DNA from: Streptomyces lydicus
Lineage (GTDB): Bacteria; Actinomycetota; Actinomycetes; Streptomycetales; Streptomycetaceae
Assembly (NCBI RefSeq): GCF_000717345.1
Contig: NZ_JNZA01000057.1
Coordinates: 1 to 35,750, forward strand
Reading direction: 5' to 3'
Length of the DNA stretch: 35,750 nucleotides
Shown here: positions 31,849 to 35,750 of the stretch, piece after piece
Layout: the number at the start of each line of letters is the position of its first letter
How positions within the stretch are numbered: the stretch's first letter is position 1
Notes under the pieces: generated by a model
Told to the model about the DNA's origin: nothing
Databases searched by the model: none
The model's input: the letters and a program-made list of their open reading frames with translations, nothing else
Position numbers and translations under genes: made by a program

Positions 31849-33783
31849 ATGACGTCGCCGCCTGACGACGCCCGGCCACAGGGCTCCTTCGATCCGTCCG
31901 CGACGGCACGCCTGCGCGTGCCGCGCCAGCACTGGCAGCGGCGGGACCGGCGGGGGCCGCTGCCGCGCTACGACTACGAGCACTACAGCCGGCTGGCCGG
32001 GCCGCTCACCGATCCCGGCCCGGACGGCCCCTACCGGGTCCGCTACCGCTCCCTGCTGGCCGGCGAACCGCATCGCCTCCGCGCGACGCTGCTGCTGGGC
32101 GCCGCGCCGCTGGTCTCGCTGGGGCTGCTCGCCTGGCTGCTCCAGCCCGCCCACTGGACCCAACGCGACTATCCCGAGCACGCGTTCCTGCCGGCGCTGG
32201 ACACCGTGATGCTGGTGTCGATCGGGCTGATCGAGTTCTTCCGCTGCATGAACGTGCTGTCCAACGCGCACGCCACCCTCGTCGCCCGCGACCCCGTCCC
32301 GGTGATACCCGAGCGCGGCACCCGCGTCGCCTTCCTCACCTCGTTCGTGCCCGGCAAGGAACCGCTGGAGATGGTGACGAAGACGCTTCAGGCGGCGGTA
32401 CGGGTGCGGCACCGCGGTCCGCTGCACGTCTGGCTGCTCGACGAGGGCGACGACCCGCAGGTCAAGGAGGTCTGCCGGCGGCTGGGAGTGCATCACTTCA
32501 GCCGCAAGGGCGTACCGGAGTGGAATCAAGCCAAGGGGCCGCATCGCGCCAAAACCAAACACGGCAACTACAACGCCTGGCTTGCGGCCCACGGCGACGA
32601 CTACGACTTCTTCGCCTCCGTCGACACCGACCACGTCCCGCTGCCCAACTATCTGGAGCGGATGCTGGGCTTCTTCCGCGACCCGGACGTCGGTTTCGTC
32701 ATCGGCCCGCAGGTGTACGGCAACTACGACACCTTCGTCACCAAGGCAGCCGAATCCCAGCAGTTCCTCTTCCACGCGCTGATCCAGCGGGCCGGAAACC
32801 GCTACGGCGCCCCCATGTTCGTCGGCACCTCCAACGCCGTACGCATCAGCGCGCTCAAACAGATCGGCGGCCTGTACGACTCGATCACCGAGGACATGGC
32901 GACCGGATTCGAGATGCACCGGCACCGCAATCCGGCCACCGGACGGAAATGGCGCTCGGTCTACACCCCGGACGTCCTCGCGGTCGGCGAGGGACCCACG
33001 GCCTGGACGGACTTCTTCACCCAGCAGCTGCGCTGGTCGCGCGGGACGTACGAGACGATCCTCAAGCAGTTCTGGAAGGCGCCGTTCACGCTGTCACCGG
33101 GCCGGTTCTTCAACTACGCCATGATGGTGATCTTCTACCCGATGTCGGCGCTGAACTGGATCCTGGCGGCGCTCAGTTGCGCACTGTTCCTGGGCCTCGG
33201 CGCCTCCGGCGTCCAGATCGACCCCGCGGTGTGGATGATGCTCTACGGCAACGCCTCCGCACTGCAGATCGGGCTGTACGTGTGGAACCGGCGGCACAAC
33301 GTCTCGCCGCACGAACCCGAGGGGTCCGGGGGCGTCGCCGGCATGGTGATGTCCGCGATGTCCGCGCCGATCTACGCCCGGTCGCTGTTCGACGCGGTGC
33401 TGCGCCGCAAGAGCAGGTTCGTGGTGACGCCGAAGGGCGACTCCTCCAGCCCGGACACCCTGTTCGGCACCTTCCGGGTGCACCTCTTCTTCCTCGTCGT
33501 CTTCGGTGGCTCGCTGGGTGCCTCGTTCGCCCTGGGACACAGCCACCCGGCGATGATCACCTGGGCGTCGCTGGCGCTGCTGATCACGGCGGCACCGATC
33601 GTCGCCTGGCGGACGGGCGTACGGAGCGCGAGACGGCGGACCGCGGCCGGCGCGGACGACGGCCGGACCGCTTCCGCGGCTGAGGCCACCGCCGACGGGC
33701 CGGGCGGCACGACAACGGCCGCCGGAGAGCCGGCCACCTCCGAACAGACCCTGCACATCGCCCTTGGGGGACGTCACACATGA
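31849..33783 (+). CDS. cslA: Cellulose-synthase-like glycosyltransferase CslA
   Basis: A 644-aa membrane GT2 enzyme that makes a beta-glucan (cellulose-like) at hyphal tips, needed for tip protection and aerial growth in Streptomyces. Catalytic motifs: D198 in LLDEGDD, DTD 259-261, TED 347-349 and QQLRW (392-396). Two N-terminal helices (about 78-100 and 116-136) precede the glycosyltransferase domain. Further helices lie at about 420-470 and 545-600. The C-terminal about 50 residues are a disordered Ala/Thr/Gly tail. No PilZ motif is seen, so direct c-di-GMP control is not supported. The ATG follows GGGGGGATGATTC. The stop overlaps glxA (ATGA), as in known cslA-glxA operons. Confidence 0.93.
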   Translation: MTSPPDDARPQGSFDPSATARLRVPRQHWQRRDRRGPLPRYDYEHYSRLAGPLTDPGPDGPYRVRYRSLLAGEPHRLRATLLLGAAPLVSLGLLAWLLQPAHWTQRDYPEHAFLPALDTVMLVSIGLIEFFRCMNVLSNAHATLVARDPVPVIPERGTRVAFLTSFVPGKEPLEMVTKTLQAAVRVRHRGPLHVWLLDEGDDPQVKEVCRRLGVHHFSRKGVPEWNQAKGPHRAKTKHGNYNAWLAAHGDDYDFFASVDTDHVPLPNYLERMLGFFRDPDVGFVIGPQVYGNYDTFVTKAAESQQFLFHALIQRAGNRYGAPMFVGTSNAVRISALKQIGGLYDSITEDMATGFEMHRHRNPATGRKWRSVYTPDVLAVGEGPTAWTDFFTQQLRWSRGTYETILKQFWKAPFTLSPGRFFNYAMMVIFYPMSALNWILAALSCALFLGLGASGVQIDPAVWMMLYGNASALQIGLYVWNRRHNVSPHEPEGSGGVAGMVMSAMSAPIYARSLFDAVLRRKSRFVVTPKGDSSSPDTLFGTFRVHLFFLVVFGGSLGASFALGHSHPAMITWASLALLITAAPIVAWRTGVRSARRRTAAGADDGRTASAAEATADGPGGTTTAAGEPATSEQTLHIALGGRHT

Positions 33784-35712
33784 AGTACCGTCCGAGCCGT
33801 CGCGTACGCAGAGTGGCGATAGCGACGGGTGTGGTGCTGGCACTGGCCGGGATGAACGGGCCGGCGCTCTACGGCTTCGCTTCGGAGCAGTACCACCAGT
33901 ACAAGATCAATGAGCCCGAGTACAAGGCGGCGAACGGCCACTGGGACGTCGTCGACGTCCCCGCGGCGTACCGCATCAACACCATTCACGCGGCGCTGCT
34001 GCACACCGGGAAGGTGCTGCTGGTCGCCGGATCCGGCAACAACGCCGCGAACTTCAAGGCGAAGTCGTTCCGTACGGTGCTGTGGGACCCGGAGCGGAAC
34101 ACCTTCAAGAACATCCCCACCCCCAAGGACCTCTTCTGCTCCGGGCACACCCAGCTCCCGGACGGCAGACTGCTGGTGGCCGGCGGCACCCAGCGCTACG
34201 AGAAGCTCCAGGGCGACGTGAAAAAGGCCGGCGGCCTCATGATCGTCTACAACGAGGATCCGGACGCGCCCCGCACCTTCCCGGCCGGCACCCGCTTCAC
34301 GGGCCGGCACAACGGCCGGACCTTCGCCTCCAAGGACCCGGTGGTGGTGCCGCGGGCGAAGAAGACCAAGGATCCGGCCACCGGCCGGGTGACCGTGACC
34401 CACAGCGAGGCGCGGGTCTACGTCGAGGCCCTCCAGGACGGCCCCGCCCACTCCACCGGCTCCCAGGACAACTACCGCATCCACGGCCTCACCGGCGCGG
34501 CTGCCCGCAACTTCTACGGCATCGCGCAGAAGCTGTCCTTCGACAAGAAGGACTTCCAAGGAATCAAGGACAGCTTCGAGTTCGACCCGGTGGCCGAGCG
34601 CTACCTGCCCGTCGACCCGATGAACGAGGCCCGCTGGTACCCGACGCTGACCACCCTCCAGGACGGCAAGGTCCTCTCGGTCTCCGGGCTCGACGACATC
34701 GGACAGGTCGTCCCCGGCAAGCAGGAGATCTACAACCCGACGACGAAGAAGTGGCGCTACCTGCCCTCCCGGCGCTTCTTCCCCACCTACCCCGCGCTGT
34801 TCCTCACCGACCGCGGCCGGGTCTTCTACACCGGCTCCAACGCCGGCTACGGCCCGGACAACGTCGGCCGCACCCCGGGCATCTGGGACCTGAAGTCGAA
34901 CGCCTTCCGGCCCGTGCCCGGGATCAGCGATCCGGACATCCTGGAGACGTCGATGTCGGTACTGCTGCCGCCCGCCCAGCAGCAGCGCTACATGGTGCTG
35001 GGCGGCGGCGGGGTCGGCGAGGACCCGCGGTCCACGAACCGGACCCGGATCGTGGACCTGCACTCCCCCGCACCACGCTTCAAGGACGGGCCTCCGCTGT
35101 ACGCCAAGGCCCGCTACCCGAGCAGCGTGATCCTGCCGGACGACACCGTGCTGACCACCAACGGCTCCGGCGACTACCGCGGCCGCAGCGACTCCAACGT
35201 GCTCAAGGCGGAGCTCTACGACCCGGCGGCCAACCGCGCCCGGCAGGTGGCGGACCCGCTGGTGGGCCGCAACTACCACTCCGGTGCGCTGCTGCTGCCC
35301 GACGGCCGGGTGATGACCTTCGGCTCCGACTCGCTCTACGCCGACAAGGACAACACCCGGCCGGGCGTCTTCCAGCAGCAGATCGACCTCTACACGCCGC
35401 CCTACCTCTTCCGGAAGTCCCGGCCCGAGCTGACGGACCGCGACAGTAGGACCGTCCCCCTCGGCGGCACGGCCACCTACCGCGCCGCCCACGCCTCGGC
35501 GATCAAGAAGATGCGGCTGATCCGGCCCGGCTCCTTCACCCATGTCACCAACGTCGAACAGCGGTCGGTGGCCCTGGACTTCACCGTGACCAAGGGCGGC
35601 GACGGGGTGACCGTCACCCTGCCGAAGGACCCGTCACTGGTGCCGCCCGGGTGGTACATGCTCAACGCCGTGGACGGCCGGGGGACGCCCTCGAAGGCGG
35701 TGTGGGTGAAGG
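33780..35712 (+). CDS. glxA: GlxA copper radical oxidase (3' end cut by adapter)
   Basis: A galactose-oxidase-like copper radical enzyme that acts on the glycan made by CslA. An Arg-rich start and hydrophobic segment (about 11-30) anchor or export it. The cofactor cysteine for the Tyr-Cys cross-link is C120 in LFCSGHTQL. Copper ligands are Y499-H500 in NYHSGALLLPDGRV and H588 in FTHVTNVEQR. The ATG overlaps the cslA stop by 4 bp. The genomic sequence runs to VWVKA near codon 644. S. lividans GlxA is about 645 aa, so only the last residue or few and the stop codon are missing. After 35712 the sequence is library adapter, not gene. Confidence 0.93.
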
Positions 35713-35750
35713 CTGTCTCTTATACACATCTGACGCTGCCGACGATCTAC
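35713..35750 (+). other. Illumina Nextera adapter contamination
   Basis: CTGTCTCTTATACACATCT (the Tn5 mosaic end) begins at 35713 and continues exactly as the read-1 Nextera adapter through 35745. It is followed by 5 bases, TCTAC, that may be index or linker. This is artificial sequence at the contig end. Confidence 0.97.

Noticed and set aside
31849..33783. c-di-GMP control of CslA through a PilZ domain, given cdgA in the same window
   Set aside because: No PilZ RxxxR...DxSxxG motif is visible in CslA, whose C-terminus is a short disordered tail.
35380..35750. Naturally truncated or fused glxA
   Set aside because: The odd end is adapter sequence; the protein is of normal length up to 35712.

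Overview
The window is about 72% GC, with strong G/C third-position bias in every gene. It carries Streptomyces hallmark genes: a PAS-GGDEF-EAL protein of the CdgA type, an SsgA-like sporulation protein, and the cslA-glxA tip-glycan operon. It therefore reads as a Streptomyces chromosome segment. From memory, the gene order resembles the SCO2817 (cdgA) to SCO2836/SCO2837 (cslA/glxA) part of the S. coelicolor core; I could not align it. The last 38 bases are not genomic: they are an Illumina Nextera transposase adapter at a contig end, and they cut off the last codons of glxA.

Layout. (1) 311-5052: four plus-strand genes. They encode a Cas4/AddB-type PD-(D/E)XK nuclease with a four-cysteine Fe-S signature, an unknown 516-aa protein, an SF1 helicase with all motifs, and a 127-aa unknown protein. 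Together they look like a Dna2 split into subunits, and this is the most interesting system here. (2) 5248-9501: a Prim-Pol-like protein, a tRNA-Lys(CTT), a secreted M6-type metalloprotease, and the c-di-GMP enzyme cdgA with a candidate BldD box. (3) 9597-19893: a catabolic/transport region. It holds an LLM flavin oxidoreductase, two maleate-isomerase/EutA-like racemase-fold proteins, a D-2-hydroxyacid dehydrogenase, an amidase, a DUF3830 protein and an ehuBCDA-type ABC importer. An IclR regulator follows at 22197. (4) 20190-21854: a winged-helix regulator and two small secreted cysteine-containing proteins. (5) 23031-28323: two more identical tRNA-Lys(CTT) genes, an acyl-CoA synthetase, a DHFR-family reductase, and an SsgA-like protein translationally coupled to a 433-aa unknown. 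(6) 28475-31313: a three-gene, overlapping WXG100-type module with a multi-pass membrane protein, of lower GC than its surroundings. (7) 31849-35712: cslA and glxA, which make and process the hyphal-tip glycan.

How the parts work together. The helicase-nuclease genes overlap or are closely spaced and should act as one DNA-processing complex. The importer and the racemase, dehydrogenase and amidase genes probably take up and degrade a small nitrogen compound. The transporter is ectoine-like, but no ectoine hydrolase is present. cdgA, the SsgA-like gene and cslA-glxA all belong to development and morphogenesis. Each tRNA-Lys gene is followed by a strong hairpin and then by a convergent gene, which gives the same local layout three times.
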